A stretch of 64,000 bases of DNA from Cephalopachus bancanus (GCA_027257055.1 JAPVLO010000323.1:569001-633000), one strand, 5' to 3'. Shown: positions 33,060 through 46,173, numbered from the stretch's first letter. A program made the numbers and translations. The notes: generated from the sequence alone by a model not told the origin.

Positions 33060-34425
33060 TACTAGATTAATGAGGTTATTTATTTTTTTGCCACTGAGTT
33101 GTATGGGTTCCTTATGTATTTTGAATGTTGACTCCTTAACTGATATATGGTTTACAAATATTTTCTCCCAGTTCATTGGCTGTCTTTTCCTATTGTTGAT
33201 TGTTTTCTTTGCTGTGCAATATTTTTAGTTTGATGTAATGCCACTTGTTTATGTTTGCTTTTATTGCCTGTGCTTTTGGTGAACTATTTAAAAAGCCCGT
33301 GCCAGGGCCACCATCAAGAAGCTTTTCCCTATGCTTTCTTCTAGAAGTTTTATGGTTTCAGGTCTTATGTTGATGTCTTTAATCCATTTAAAATAATTTT
33401 TGTGTGTAGTGTAAAGTAAGGATCCCGAATAGACATTTTTCCAAAGACATAAAAATGGCCAATAGGTATATGAAAAGGTGCTCAATATCGTGAATAATTA
33501 GAGAAATGCAAATCAAAACCACAATGAAATAACCCCTCACACCTGTTGGAATGTCTACTATTAAAAAAATGATAGCAAGTATTGGCAAAAATGCAGAGAA
33601 AAGGGAGCTCTTGTACACTGTTGGTAGGAATGTAAATTGGTACAGCCACTATGAAAAACAGTGTGGGGATTCCTCAAAAAATTAAAAGTAGAACTACTAG
33701 TTAGGATCCAGAAATCTCTTTTCTGGATATATAACCCCCAAAATGAAATCAGTACTTCATTAAGATGTCTTTGCTCTCGTGTTCATTGCAGCATTATTCA
33801 TAATAGCCAACACATGGAAACACCTTAAGATTCCATTGATGGATGAATGGATTGAAATATTGTGAAATACACACACACACACAATGAAATATTATTCAAC
33901 CTTAAAGAAGGAGATCCTACCATTTGCAACAACATGAACATGGATAAACCTGTAAGACATTATGCTAAGTGAAATAAGCTAAACACAGACAGAAAAATAT
34001 TACATGATTCACTTATATGTAAAATCTAAAATCTAAAAATAAATAAAATAAATAAATAAAATAAATAAAAAATACTGTGAATAAAATGGACACGGAGAAT
34101 GGTAAATGGTGGTTGTCAGGGCCAGGGAGGCAGGGGAAATGTGAAGATGAAAGCCAAAGGGCACAAAGTTACAGGTATGTGTGATGTATAAGTCTAGATA
34201 TCTAATGTACAGCACGAGGATTATAGTTAATAGTATTGTATTGTATGATGAAAATTTGCTAAGAGAATAGATTTTACATACCTTTACACCAAAAATGTAT
34301 CTAAAGTCTCTATGTGAAATGATGAATATGTTAATATTCTTGATTGTAATAATTATTTTACTATGTATATATATCAAAAGATCGTTATATAACTATATAC
34401 AATAAATAAAACATTGAAAAATCAA
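33060..34425 (+). mobile_element. L1 (L1MA-like) with 5' inversion
   Basis: From about 33425 on, sense L1: AATAGACATTTTTCCAAAGAC, AAATGCAAATCAAAACCAC, TTCATTGCAGCATTATTC, GGTTGTCAGGGCCAGGGAGG and the 3' UTR through TATATCAAAAGATCGTTATA. From 33060 to 33420 the sequence is ORF2 in reverse (TTTGATGTAATGCCACTTG, GGTCTTATGTTGATGTC). In the element the inverted block lies just upstream of the sense block. This is the structure left by twin priming. Short frames here are ORF2 fragments. Confidence 0.88.
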
Positions 34426-34430
34426 ATAAT

Positions 34431-34719
34431 TTTTTTTTTTTTTTGAGTTGGAGTCTCACTCTGTAGCCCAGACTGGAGTGCAGTGGCCGATCCCGCCCAC
34501 CGCAGCCTCGACCTGCTGGGCTCCGGCGATCCTTCCATCTCAGCCTTCCAAGTGCCCGGAATTACAGGCATGTGCTACCACGCCCAGTTGAGTTTTTTGA
34601 TTTATTGTAGAGATGAGGTCTCACTGCCCAGGCAGGTCTCGAACCCGCAGGCTCAGGCAATCCACTCACCCCAGCCTCCTAAAGGCGCGGGATTACAGGC
34701 TGAGCCACCGAGCCTGGCT
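34431..34719 (-). mobile_element. Alu, antisense, young lineage-specific subfamily
   Basis: A full dimer inserted directly after the L1 tail. AAATAA at 34424-34429 and 34720-34725 is the probable duplication, in an A/T-rich target. Confidence 0.92.
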
Positions 34720-34725
34720 AAATAA

Positions 34726-35274
34726 AATTTTTTACTAGATTGATCCATTTTGATGCTCTTCTGATGGCCAAGCTACAGGTTTCTCATAACGAGATGGAAG
34801 GTTTCTTCAGTAGCTTTTAACTTTTAGTACTTTATTTAGTCATATTTTTTAAACCTTCCATCACTCAGAAAATTCAACAGTTCCACTTATTTATTTTATT
34901 ATAAAAAATTATAAAAAGCTTAGAAAAAGTTATTCATAAGTCCCTTTTCTAACTTAACTAAACCTTGTCTTTATTGCCTTTCATTCTTTGTTCATAAATA
35001 CGAGTTTCTAAACACAATGGCAATCTCAGTGTAATTTAATTCTGCATTCTACTTTTCACTTTTAGCACAAATGTATTTCTGTACTGTTATACATTCATAG
35101 CACATTTCACACTACAATTTAATCATTTCTGTATTGTTGAACTTCAGGTGGATTCTAATTTTTCACCATCACAAACAATAGTGAGTATATTCTATTATTT
35201 TATCATTATAAATAACGGTAAAAACTTGTATTCAAAAATGTTTTCCTTTGTCTAAACATATCTTTCTTTGAACT
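34726..35274 (-). mobile_element. AT-rich; probable old L1 antisense at 35040-35260
   Basis: GGTGGATTCTAATTTTTCACC and CACAAACAATAGTGAGTA resemble the antisense 3' UTR of an L1M. The first 300 bp are AT-rich with nothing nameable. Confidence 0.35.
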
Positions 35275-35476
35275 TTTTTATTTTAAAGATGTGGGGTACA
35301 ATTCAGCATTAGGTATACAAATGTTCATTATGTAAGTACTCTTGTTGATAGGGTGTGCTAACTCCCTCCCCTGAAAGTTTCCCATTACTGCCAATCCCAT
35401 CCCCACCCTCCCATGGCAGTTTTCCACTACTGCCAATCCCTTTCTTATAGTATAATGATAATTGTTCAAGGAAAGT
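35275..35476 (-). mobile_element. L1 3' UTR, antisense, truncated, G4-capable
   Basis: TTTTATTTTAAAGATGTGGGG, then CAATTCAGCATTAGGTATAC and two GGCAGTTTCC/ACTGCCAATCC modules. It ends at ATAATTGTTCAAGG, close to the 3' end. On the L1 sense strand 35396-35412 reads GGGAGGGTGGGGATGGG, a four-tract quadruplex motif. Confidence 0.92.
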
Positions 35477-35510
35477 TTTATTTTTCATTTGTTTGATTTT
35501 TTAAAATTTT

Positions 35511-35813
35511 TATTTATTTATTTATTTTTTGAGTGGGAGTCTTACTCTGTTGCCTAGGCTGGAGTGCAGTGGCATGCTCACGGCCACCACAGCCTCAACC
35601 TGTGGGGCTCAGATGATCCTTCTGCCTCAGCCTTCCAAGTAGCTGAAACCACAGATGTGTGCCACCACACCCGACTAACTTTTCTTGACTTACTGTAGAG
35701 ATGAGCTCTTGCCAAATTGCCCAGGCTGGTCTTAAACCCATGAGCTCAGGCAATCCTCTCACCTCGGCCTCCCAGAATGCTGGAATAATAGATGTGAGCC
35801 ACTGTGCCCGGCC
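35511..35813 (-). mobile_element. Alu, antisense, older
   Basis: A dimer with ATTTATTTATTT tail variation and several transitions. The left arm ends in CTGTGCCCGGCC. Confidence 0.9.
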
Positions 35814-36574
35814 TTAATCATATCTTCAGAATAAACTTCTGGAAGTAAGCTCTTGGTTTCCAGATATATCTATGGAGATACCTGAATGCGCTAAGGGTGT
35901 CTAGTGCATGTATTTCTAGGTTCAATGTATTTCTAGGTTTGATGTGCTGGTACGGAATCGCATTCCTTAGAATCTTCATTATCCAAACAAAAAGATGTGA
36001 CTGACATTGGTGGTGGTAGGGAGTGATTGACAACAGTTTGGGTTTTTAGATTTAAATTCGGTAAAAATTTGTAAAAAAGAAATAAGATAGCCTAGAAAGT
36101 TACTTCTATTTTTTGCTCATGTTCAAGTGGGGAGAATTTTTAGAAACTGCTGCTTTTTTCCTTTAGAATTAGAAGTTATTCTAGATACACTTCAGAGAAA
36201 ATAATATTTCTGTAAAAATCACGTTTTTCTGTGATTCATGGAATCTGTAACACTAATTAGCAACACCTCTCACATGTGACGCATTTCCTCATACTTCCAT
36301 GGTTTGTGCATGCTGTTTTTTCTTCCAGGAACTTCTTCCTCACTGGTTTGTCAGGAAGCCCTCTGTTCCTTCTTTACAGATTTCTCAGTTAATGTCCAAT
36401 TGTGGTAACGGAAACCACACTAACTCATCTAAGCAGAAAAAAAAAAATGGACAAATTTGCAAGTAATCATTTTCACAATGAATACGTATATTTTTATAAC
36501 CTAAAAAATTCCTTTGTGTTGTCCCCAAGTACTCCACACAATTAGCTCCAGACATTGATCTATTTTCTGTCACT
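35814..36574. other. No gene or repeat recognised
   Basis: 760 bp of unique-looking sequence. TCACATGTGACGCATTTCC and flanking 36240-36330 are more balanced in composition. No open frame above 75 codons has content. Confidence 0.45.
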
Positions 36575-37383
36575 ATTAATCAGGTTTGTGTTTTCTGAAG
36601 TTTCATATGAATGCAACCATACAGTGTAAATTCTTTTTAAATCTTCTCTCAGGCATCATGGTTTTGAGATTTGGTCATGTTGGGAAGTGTATTCACAGTT
36701 CATTTCTTTAGACTCTGCAGTAGCATTCTATTACAAGGATAGAATACAATGTGTTTATCTATTCACCTGCTGATGAACATCTGGAATACTTCAGGTTGGG
36801 GCCATTTAAAAGTAAAGGCATTAGGAACAGTTTTCTACAGGAATTTGTGTGGGCATATGCTTTCCTTTCCCTTGGTTAAATAAATATCTTGAGTGGGATT
36901 GCTGGGTTATATGGTAAATGTATATTTCTCTTTATAAGAAACAGCCAAAAATTTCTCCAACGTGACTGTGCCATTTTAAATTCCAACCAACAATATGTGA
37001 GAGAGTTTTAATTGTTCCACATTTTCACCAACACTTCATATTGTCGGTCTTTCTCATTTAAGATGTCCTAATAGGTGTGCAGTGTTATATTATTACATTT
37101 TAAAATTTTCACTTCCCTGATAACTAATTATTTTATATCTAGGTCTTATTTTGCAAAGTTTCTGTTCAAATATTCTTTTATTGAATATTTACATTTTTAT
37201 ATTTTTGATCATTTTTAGTTTTTTTGTTGTTGTTCATTATTATTTTACAATATTAGATACATGTATTATAAATGCTTTCATTTAGTCTTCGGTCTCACTT
37301 TTAATTTTCTTAATAGTCTCTTTGGAAGAACAAAAGTTTAAAATTTTGACCAATGTATTAATTATTTTCTTTTATGTTTTTAA

Positions 37384-37659
<276 letters not shown>

Positions 37660-39039
37660 TGATTTATTTATATGTGTCTGTGACTTGAGAAGTGTTTGCC
37701 TATAACAAGGTCATAAAGATCTCTCCAATTTTCTTTTTTTTTTTTACAGAAATTCTACAGTTTTAGCCTTTATGTGGTGGGTCTATGATTCATTTCATGT
37801 CAATATTTGAGTATGATCTGAAGTAAAGGTAGAGGTGTATGATATTTTCCATAAAAATATCCAGGTTTTCATCAAAATTTGTTGAAAAGATTATTTTCTC
37901 CCTGTGAAATTGTCTTGGTTGGAAAACGAAATTACCATAAATGTGGGGTTTTAATTCTGGACACTCAGTTCCACTCCCTTGATCTCTTGGTCTAACCTAT
38001 GCTGAGATCACTGTCTTCACTCTCGTTACATTGTCATAAGTATCACACAGAGGTAATTTCTGTTATTTACTTTTGTTCTCACTTTTCAAAAACATTTTTG
38101 CTATCATTCCTTTGCATTTTTATATAAATTTTCAATAAAAGCTTGTTAATTTTGACAAAAGATTGCTATCATTATAATTGAAATTGCATTGACTCTATAG
38201 ATACATTTGGGGAGAATTGATATCTTAAAATGTTTAATCTTTTGATCCATAAATACAATATATCTTTCTGTTTACTTAGCTATTCTTTAATAACAGGTAT
38301 CACATAATATTTTAAAAATTTCATGTTCTAATTATCTGACACTCATATATAAAAATAATCTATGTTAAATAAAAAATTTGATTTTTATAGATTGAATTCT
38401 TATCTTGTTGCATTACTAAACTCACTTTTTATTTTAGTAGCTTTTTTAAAAAAAAAGATTCTCTAGGATTTCCTATACACCTAATCATGTCATCTGTGAA
38501 TAAAAATTCGACTTCTTTTCCAATAGAAATACCTTTTATTTTATTTTATTGCCTTCTTGAATGGGCTTGTATATCCAAAACAAGGTTGACTATAAGTGAT
38601 AAGAATGAGCATCTTTATTTCTGATGCTAGCAAGAACAATATAAATAAGTTTTTAAAAAAATAGTAATTGCAGTTTTCATAGATGCTTGCTAAATAGTCA
38701 TCAATTTTTAATATTTTTTATAAAAAATAAATAGCTTTTGATATTTATAGTTTGTCTATTTTTAAATTGCATTGAGTTCTTCTGTTACTTATATTTTTTA
38801 TTTCTTTCTACTTATTTTAGTTTTAATTTGCTCTTCTCTTCCAAACTTCTTAAGATAGAAGCTTAGATTAATAACTTAGAACTTTATTTCCTTACATAAA
38901 AATTTGAAACTATAAAATTTCTCACTGTGTTATTTTAGCTGCATCATACAAATGTTGATACATTTTATCTTATTTTCATTCAGTTCAAAATATTTTGTAA
39001 TTTCCTTTGTGATTTCTTTTTAGATACATAGTTTTACTA

Positions 39040-39042
<3 letters not shown>

Positions 39043-39083
<41 letters not shown>
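39043..39083. repeat. (TG)n microsatellite
   Basis: About 20 uninterrupted TG units inside the antisense L1. Confidence 0.97.
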
Positions 39084-39085
<2 letters not shown>

Positions 39086-41261
39086 CTTAATTTTTCAAAC
39101 AACAGGGGATTTCTTAGATATCTTTCCATTATAGATACCAAATGTATTTTCTTGTGGTCATATTCTGTATGATTTAAATCATTTAAATTTATTAGGATTT
39201 GTGTTATGGCCCAGTAGACAGTCTGTCTTGATGAATGTTCCATGTACTTGAGAAGATTGTGTTCTTGTGTTGGATGGTGTGTCCAGTACATGCCAACTGG
39301 GTCCAATTGGCGAATGGTGTTGTTCAACTGCTCTACTTCCTTCCTGATTGTTTTTTCTGTTACTGATAGAGTTGAAACCTTCAGTTATAACTGTTGCTTT
39401 GTCTCTTTTTGTACAATTCTGTAAATTTTTACTTCGTGTATTTTGAAGTTTTGCTATTATGTACATATACATTTAGAATTATGTCTTTCTTGGCAAATTG
39501 TTTCTTTTATCATTATGAGATGTCTCTCTATCGCTAGGCATACTCCTATTTCTGAAGCCTACTCTGAGCATATTTTCAGTTCAGTTCCTTTATGCTTATT
39601 GTTTGCATAGGAAAATTGTCTTTCATTTTTTAAAACGTTTGCCTTTTTATATAAAGTAAATTTCTTATAGGCAGCATATAGTTGGATCTTACTTTTGATC
39701 CAGAGTACTTAGACCATGACCATATATATTGAATGCCATTATGATATGGTTGAGTTTACATCCACCCTTTTACTATTTTTTAAAAAAATTCTAATCTGTT
39801 CTTTGTTCCCTTTTCCCCTCTTCTCCTGTCTTTTCTTGATCGAGCATTTTAGTACTTTATTTTGTTGCAACTATTGGCTTATTGGCAGTTCATCTTTAAT
39901 TATATTGCTCTAGAGTTTACATTTTTAACTTATTACAGCTTTTCTTAAAATAATCATATATCAACTCACTCCTAATGTAAGGCTTACAGCAGTTTTAGTT
40001 TCCCTCCTGTTGTACTTTGTGCTATTACTGTCATATATTTTACTTCTAAATATGTTATAAACCTCATATTACTTTATTCTTATCTTTGTTTAAACTTTCC
40101 ATTATCTTTTGAATAAATTTAAATATGAGAAAATCTTTTATTTTTACCCAAATAGTTACAATTTATGATATTCTTTATTTTTTTGTGAAGATATGTTTCA
40201 TTTCTTTTATTTAACCTGAAACACTTCTTTTAACATTTTTGTAATGCAGTTCTACTGATGGTAAATTCCCTTAGCTTTTGTTTTAAAAGGTTTCTATAAC
40301 TTTAATTTTAAAAATTTATTTGCATTGGACATATAATTGTAGGTTGACAATTATTTTCTTTTATTACTTTAAAAATGTTTATCCATTGTGTTCTGTCTTA
40401 CATAGTTTCTTTCAAGATGTCTGCCAGTTTCTGTCTTTGTTTCTCTATATGTAATATGGCCTTCCTTTCCATCTAGTTTCAAATTTCTTTATCTGGTATT
40501 CAGCAGTTTGATTATTTGCCCTGTGGTTTTCTTTATGTTTCTTGTGCTCAGGGTGTTCAACTTCTTGGATCTTTGGGATTAATTTTTATCAAACTTGGAA
40601 AAATTTTAGCCACTATTCCTTCAAATATTTCTATCCCTTCTTTTTTTCCTGAGACTCTAGTTTCATGCATGTTACACCACTTTATATTGTCTCACAGATC
40701 ACTGGGTCTCTATTGGCTTTAATCTCAGGTTTTTTTTTCCGTCTATACTTTATTTTGGATAGTTTCTATATCTGTCTTCAAGTTCAATGATCGTTTCTTC
40801 TGCTATATCTAAACTATAAATTTGTTACTTGAAATATTATGTTTTTATTTCTAAAAATTTTCTGTTTCTCTTCAAATCTTTTCTATCCCATTGCATTTAT
40901 GCTTTCCTTTAAGTATTTGAGCATAGTCTATAAGTTCCATGATGCCTGTTATTTCTGCTTCTATTTCCACTTATTGATATTTTTCTTCTGATTTTTGGTC
41001 ACATTTTTCCAATTTTTTGTATGCTTTTTAAAAATTAAATACCAAACATGGTAAATGACACATTGTTGGATATCTGACTTTGTTGTCTTACTTTCAAAGT
41101 GTGCTTTCTGTTTTAGCAGGTGACGTTACTTCCAGATCTATTAATTAAGTTACTTGTGGATCTATTCCATCCCCTTTAGATCTGGATGTAAGCTTTGCTG
41201 TGGCACGTATGAGATATTCTTCAGCCCAGGGACAACTTATCCCTGCTACTGAGGTGTGGAT

Positions 41262-41327
41262 ATCCTTGATGGTTATCTGGGATATTCACAGAGTCTTCTG
41301 TGAATATCCCAGATAACCATCAAGGAT
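41262..41327. repeat. Perfect 31-bp inverted repeat, 4-nt spacer
   Basis: Arm 1 (41262-41292) begins ATCCTTGATGG and arm 2 (41297-41327) is its exact reverse complement. The spacer 41293-41296 is GTCT. It sits within old, degraded L1 sequence. Confidence 0.97.
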
Positions 41328-41845
41328 TCTACTTTGTTTGGAACATCTCCCTGTCTTTGCTTCCTTGTGTAAGTTCTGGGAAATTTTTAGCTTACAACTC
41401 TCTTCTGGTGTCTTTGCTGGTCTTGTGGAATTTTACTCTACATGTGCATGGTAGTAATCACCAAGACTCAAGGGAACATTTCTTCATGTTGCTTTTTTAT
41501 TTTATTTTATTTTTATGACTCCCCCCCTTTTTTTGGAGTTCTGCCTTGAAATGTGTAGCCACTGTAGCCTCCCTGAATTTTAATCTCAATTTTCTCAACT
41601 TGACAAAGTTATTGAGCTTGAGTTGGACTTCTTCTATAGTCCCTATAGTCTAAAAATTGGCTCCAGGGAGTCAGTCACAGTAATTATGTGGCTTGCTGTG
41701 TTTGTTTCATTCTTGGGGAATTAGAGTCTTGAATGATCTGTTATCCAATGTCTGACAACCATTTTGCACAGTTTTCTAGGTGTTAATAGTATGAAGTTAA
41801 GTTAGGGTGTTTCTTACTCCATCATGGAAAGAAGCAGCAGTCTAT

Positions 41846-42481
41846 ATTTGGGCTTCTAACAATGCTAATTAATTAACTTTTGGAAATTCATTCCTAGTTA
41901 AGGTTGCGGAGAAAGGCAATTTTAGAAAATATAATTAATTACTCTGAGAAAGATCTTGTCTGAGCACCTAGGCTCAAATGCCTTTCCTTAAAATTGTCCC
42001 CAAGTACTCATGTTGAATATAAGTGTTGCTTAGACCTTAATTCTTGTTTGAAAGACTCTTTATTTTTTTATCTTAATACATTTCTTTCTATTATCATTCA
42101 GACCCATTATATTTTTGAATGTTACTGATTCACCCAGAGCATTTGTCCATTCTACTAATTTGAGCATTTACTGCGGAAAAGTGTTGTCATGTCCTTTCCT
42201 CACTAAATTAAAATGAGAGGCATTCAGCAAAGTGGGTGCTATGATGTTGATATGATTTTTGACATTAAAAAATAGTTCAGTGTATCCAATAGTTGAAATG
42301 AATATTATTTATTCTCTTAGCTGTCATGCTGCCTTCTGGAATATTCTACAATGTTAGCTGACCCTGAGATATTTTTTTATTCTCAAAAACTATTTAGAAC
42401 ACTTATCCATTAAAAAAAATCATTTTCTGACTCCCCACTTAGCTCAATAATAGAACTGAAAATAATATAAACTGTTTTCCC
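41846..42481. other. No gene or repeat recognised
   Basis: AT-rich sequence with short frames only. Confidence 0.45.
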
Positions 42482-42495
42482 TCAGGAAGATTTTT

Positions 42496-43760
42496 TCTTT
42501 TCTTTTTTCTTTCTTTTCTTTTAAAGATGTGGGGTGCAATTCAGAGTTAGGTATACAAATGTAGATTATGCAGGTACCCTTGTTGATGAGGTGTGCCCCT
42601 CCCTCCCCTGGCAGTTTCCCACTATTGCCAATCCCTTTCTTATAGTATTACAATAATTGTTCAAGGTCTGCTTATGAGTGAGAACATACGGTACTCTGTT
42701 CTTTGTTTTTGTGATAGATCACCGAGTATGATAGATTCTAAATCCATCCAGCTTGCTGTGAAGTCCATGTTTGTCCTTCTTTATGGCTGCATAATATCCC
42801 ATTGCATATATGTACCACATTTTTTTTATCCAGTACAGCTTCGATGGGCATCATGGTTTGTTCCATGTTTTGCTGTTGTGGATAGAGCTGCAACAAACAT
42901 GCATGTGCAGGTATCTTTTTTGTAGAATGATTTGAGTTCCTCTGGATATATTCCCTAGTTCTTTCAGAAATTGCCATACTGTCTTCCAAAAAGGTTGCAC
43001 TAGTTTGCATTTCCACCAGCAGTGTAGAAGCATTCCTTTTTCTCTGCATCCTCACCAGCATCTATTGTTTGTTTTATTAATGATGGCCATTCTTACTGGG
43101 GTTAGGTGGTATCTCAATGTGGTTTTGATTTCCATTTCTCTGATATGAGTGAGGCTGAATACTTTTTCGTGTGTCTGTTGGCTGCCTGTATATCTTCTTT
43201 TGAGAAGTGTCTATTCATGTCTTTTGCCCACTTTTTAATGGAGCTGTTTGTGTTTTTCCTTTCTGTGCATTTGAGTTCCTTGTAGATCTTAGATGTTCGG
43301 CCTTTGTCAGATATACAGTTGGCAAATATTTTTTTCCCATTCTGTGGGCTGTCTCCCTGCTCTCTTGATGGTTTCTTTTGCTTTGCAGAAGCTCGTCAGT
43401 TTGATGAGGTCCCACTTTTCCATCTTATTTCTCATGGCATGGACATTTAGGGTTCTGATCAGGAATTGGTTGCCAGTTCCAATTTCCATTAGGGTGTCTC
43501 CTGCATTTTTTAAGATTCTTATAGTTTGAGTTTTTATGCTTAGGTCTTTGATCCATTTAGAGTAAATTTTTGTGTATGGTGATAGGTAGAGGTCCTGTTT
43601 CAATCTTCTGCATGTGATTAGTCAGTTTTCCCAGCACCATTTGCTGAATAGATTCTCCTTTCCCCAGTGGTTGTTGTTGGAGGCTTTGTCAAAGATAAGT
43701 TGGTTGAGAAATTGAAACTTTGCTTCCAGAATCTCTATCCTGTTCCATTGGTCTTTATGT
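42496..43760 (-). mobile_element. Young L1, antisense, 5'-truncated (1.27 kb), 14-bp target duplication
   Basis: 3' UTR from 42520 (GATGTGGGGTGCAATTCAGA, then a GGCAGTTTCCCACTATTGCC module), followed by ORF2 in reverse. The minus-strand frame 43307-43603 contains YSKWIKDLSIKTQTIRILK and [19 protein letters not shown], which are conserved C-terminal L1 ORF2p segments. Frameshifts break the reading frame at several points. TCAGGAAGATTTTT is repeated exactly at 42482-42495 and 43761-43774. It is the least decayed L1 with ORF2 in the window. Confidence 0.96.
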
Positions 43761-43774
43761 TCAGGAAGATTTTT

Positions 43775-44703
43775 AAACTTGTCTGAATTGGCTCTGAAGT
43801 ATGTAGGGGTCCTGGACGTTACAGATAACTTTGCAGAATTTGTTAGTATTAATTCTGTTAGCCAATACTCATTAAGTTGCTACTATTTACAAATTTTATT
43901 TGATCTATCTAGGTACTGATTTGAAAATGAAAACAATTGTTAGCTAAATGACTGTCTTCTCGATGTATAAAAAAGTTATTCTGTGCTTCCTGAAAGGGCT
44001 TTTTGAACCCTGTTTGTACATAAAGTATATTTTTAAAAATCACAGATTACTCTTGGAAATATCCAACATAGAAAACATAAGTGAAATAAATTGGTTGAGA
44101 TATACTTAAACTTCTTCCCATATCTCTATATGAAAGTTAGACACATCTAAGTCTTTTTTTAACTTTTTAAAAATCAATTTTAGTGTTTAGCCCCATAATA
44201 TTCTATAAACAACATTGGTGACACAGCATTTCTTCAAAGAATGCCTTATTGTTATCTCTGGGATTTTCTTCCAAACTGCTGACACAAATTCTTCAAGTTG
44301 TGATGCTGAATCTTTCTTAAATTTACCAGAGTGACAACAGAGGTTTTCAAACAACAACCAGGTTTGTATTTCTTTGTAAAATGGGTTTCAAATGGGTTTG
44401 CAGTCATTTAGGGATGTTGCTTGAAATAACTAAGTTCGTGTACATGCAGGCGATGATAACTACATAGTGTTTGTTATTTAGATTTCGACTATGAGACAAA
44501 GTATGGTATGATACAGTCTTATTTCAGAGAAGTTGAAATATATACAAAGTATTCCTTTTTAATTGTACAAAATATGATATGCTTCCTTGCTTCCCTTTGT
44601 CTGCATTTTGTCTCTTCTTTATCTTCTCCTTCTCTGAACTGCAATACATGCTATAAGGGTGTTCATAGATTAGAGGAAAATAGACACAGAAATAGATAGA
44701 TCT
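43775..44703. other. No gene or repeat recognised
   Basis: 930 bp of AT-rich sequence with scattered A/T runs. No frame above 70 codons has content. Confidence 0.45.
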
Positions 44704-44990
44704 GGCTGGGCACAGTGGTTCACCCTTATAATCCCAGCACTTTGGGACGCCAAGGCGGGAAGATTGCTTGAGCCCAGGAGTTCAAGATCAGTCTAGGCAA
44801 TACTGTGAGACCTCATCTCTACAAAAAAATAAAATAGCTGGGCATGGTGGCACGGTCCCATGTTTCAGCTACTCAGGAGGCTGAGGTGGGAGGATGGCCT
44901 GAACCTACAAGTTTGAGGTTGTGGTGAGCTGTGATTGTGATCATGCTATTGCATTCCAGCCTGAGTGTCATAGTAAGACCTAAAAAAAAA
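44704..44990 (+). mobile_element. AluJ-like, sense, with purine-rich tail to 45050
   Basis: GGCTGGGCACAGTGGTTCAC through GAGTGTCATAGTAAGACC, then AAGAAAGAAAGACAGAAAGG and a G-rich run. The tail has diverged into a polypurine tract. Confidence 0.9.
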
Positions 44991-45069
44991 AAGAAGAAAG
45001 AAAGACAGAAAGGGGGTGGGGAGGGACGAAGGGAAGAAGGAGGGGATAAATCTAAAATAAATTATAAGA

Positions 45070-45357
45070 ATTTTTTTTTTTTTAGTTTCACTCTGTTGCC
45101 CAGGCTAGAGTACAGTGGCACACTCATGGCCACCCCAGCATCGACCTGCTGGGCTTGGGCAATCCTTCCACCTCAGCCTTCCAAGTAGCCGGAACTACAG
45201 GCGTGCGCTACCACGCCAGGCTAATTTTTTGATATATTGTAGAGACGAGGTGTCACGATGTTGCCTAGGCTGGTCTCGAACCTGCAGGCTCAGGCAATTC
45301 TCTCGCCTCGGCCTCCCAAAGTGCTGGGATTTCAGGCTTGAGCCACCGTGCCCGGCC
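45070..45357 (-). mobile_element. Alu, antisense, intermediate age
   Basis: A full dimer. TATAAGA at 45063-45069 and 45358-45364 is the target duplication. It shows both older Alu positions (AAAGTGCTGGGATTTCAGG) and the lineage linker. Confidence 0.9.
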
Positions 45358-45600
45358 TATAAGAGTTTTGATAAAGGTAAGAGCACAGTTTTGTGAGAAC
45401 ATTAAACAGAAATAACAGATTACTTAATACTGTCTATGAATGGCCTAAAGCAGGCAATAAGGCATGTAAAGGTGAGTCTTGAAACTGAATAGGTTCCCCA
45501 GCCACAGAGTTGGATAAAGGTCTGGCCAGAGCAAGACCTTTAGTTGTAAGAAAACACACAGTGTATACACCTAAATAGAAACAGGTCTTATTTCTTTATT

Positions 45601-46173
45601 TATTTATTATTTATTATTTATTTTTATTTTTTTTGAGTTGGAGTCTCACTCTGTCGCCCAGACTGGAGAGCAGTGGCCGCTCCTGGCCACCGCAGCCTCG
45701 ACCTGCTGGGCTCCGGCGATCCTTCCACCTCAGCCTTCCCAGTAGGCCAGAATTACAGGCATGCGCTACCACACCTGGCTGATTTTTTTTTTTTTTTTTT
45801 TGAGTTGGAGTCTCACGCTGTCGCCCAGACTGGAGTGCAGTGGCCGCTCCCGGCCACCGCAGCCTCGACCTGCTGGGCTCCGGCGATCCTTCCGCCTCAG
45901 CCTTCCGAGTAGCTGGAATTACAGGCATGCATTACCACGCCCGGCTGATTTTTTTATTTATTGTAGAGATGAGGTCTCGCCTGCCCAGGCGGGTCTCGAA
46001 CCCGCGGGCTCAGGCAATCCACTCACCTCAGCCTCCCAAAGGCGCGGGATTACAGGCTGAGCCACCGAGCCCGGCTGGCTGATTTTTTGATTTATTGTAG
46101 AGATGAGGTCTCGCTGCCCAGGAGGGTCTCAAACCCGCGGTCTCAGGCAATCCACTCACCTCAGCCTCCCATG
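45601..46173 (-). mobile_element. Alu inserted into an Alu (outer copy)
   Basis: The outer copy is 45601-45788 plus 46077-46173 and stops at CTCAGCCTCCCATG, so it is 5'-truncated. TTTCTTTATT at 45591-45600 and 46174-46183 is its 10-bp target duplication. It was opened in its linker by a second Alu. Confidence 0.93.
45789..46076 (-). mobile_element. Alu, antisense, young (inner copy)
   Basis: A full-length near-consensus dimer inside the outer Alu. GGCTGATTTTTT at 45777-45788 and 46077-46088 is its target duplication. This order of insertion shows that both copies belong to the young lineage. Confidence 0.95.

Noticed and set aside
39037..39472. Minus-strand frames ending in repeated Thr-His
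   Set aside because: They run through L1 ORF2 remnants and the (TG)n tract.
45614..46082. Overlapping frames on both strands around 45.6-46.1 kb
   Set aside because: All are translations of the nested Alu pair.
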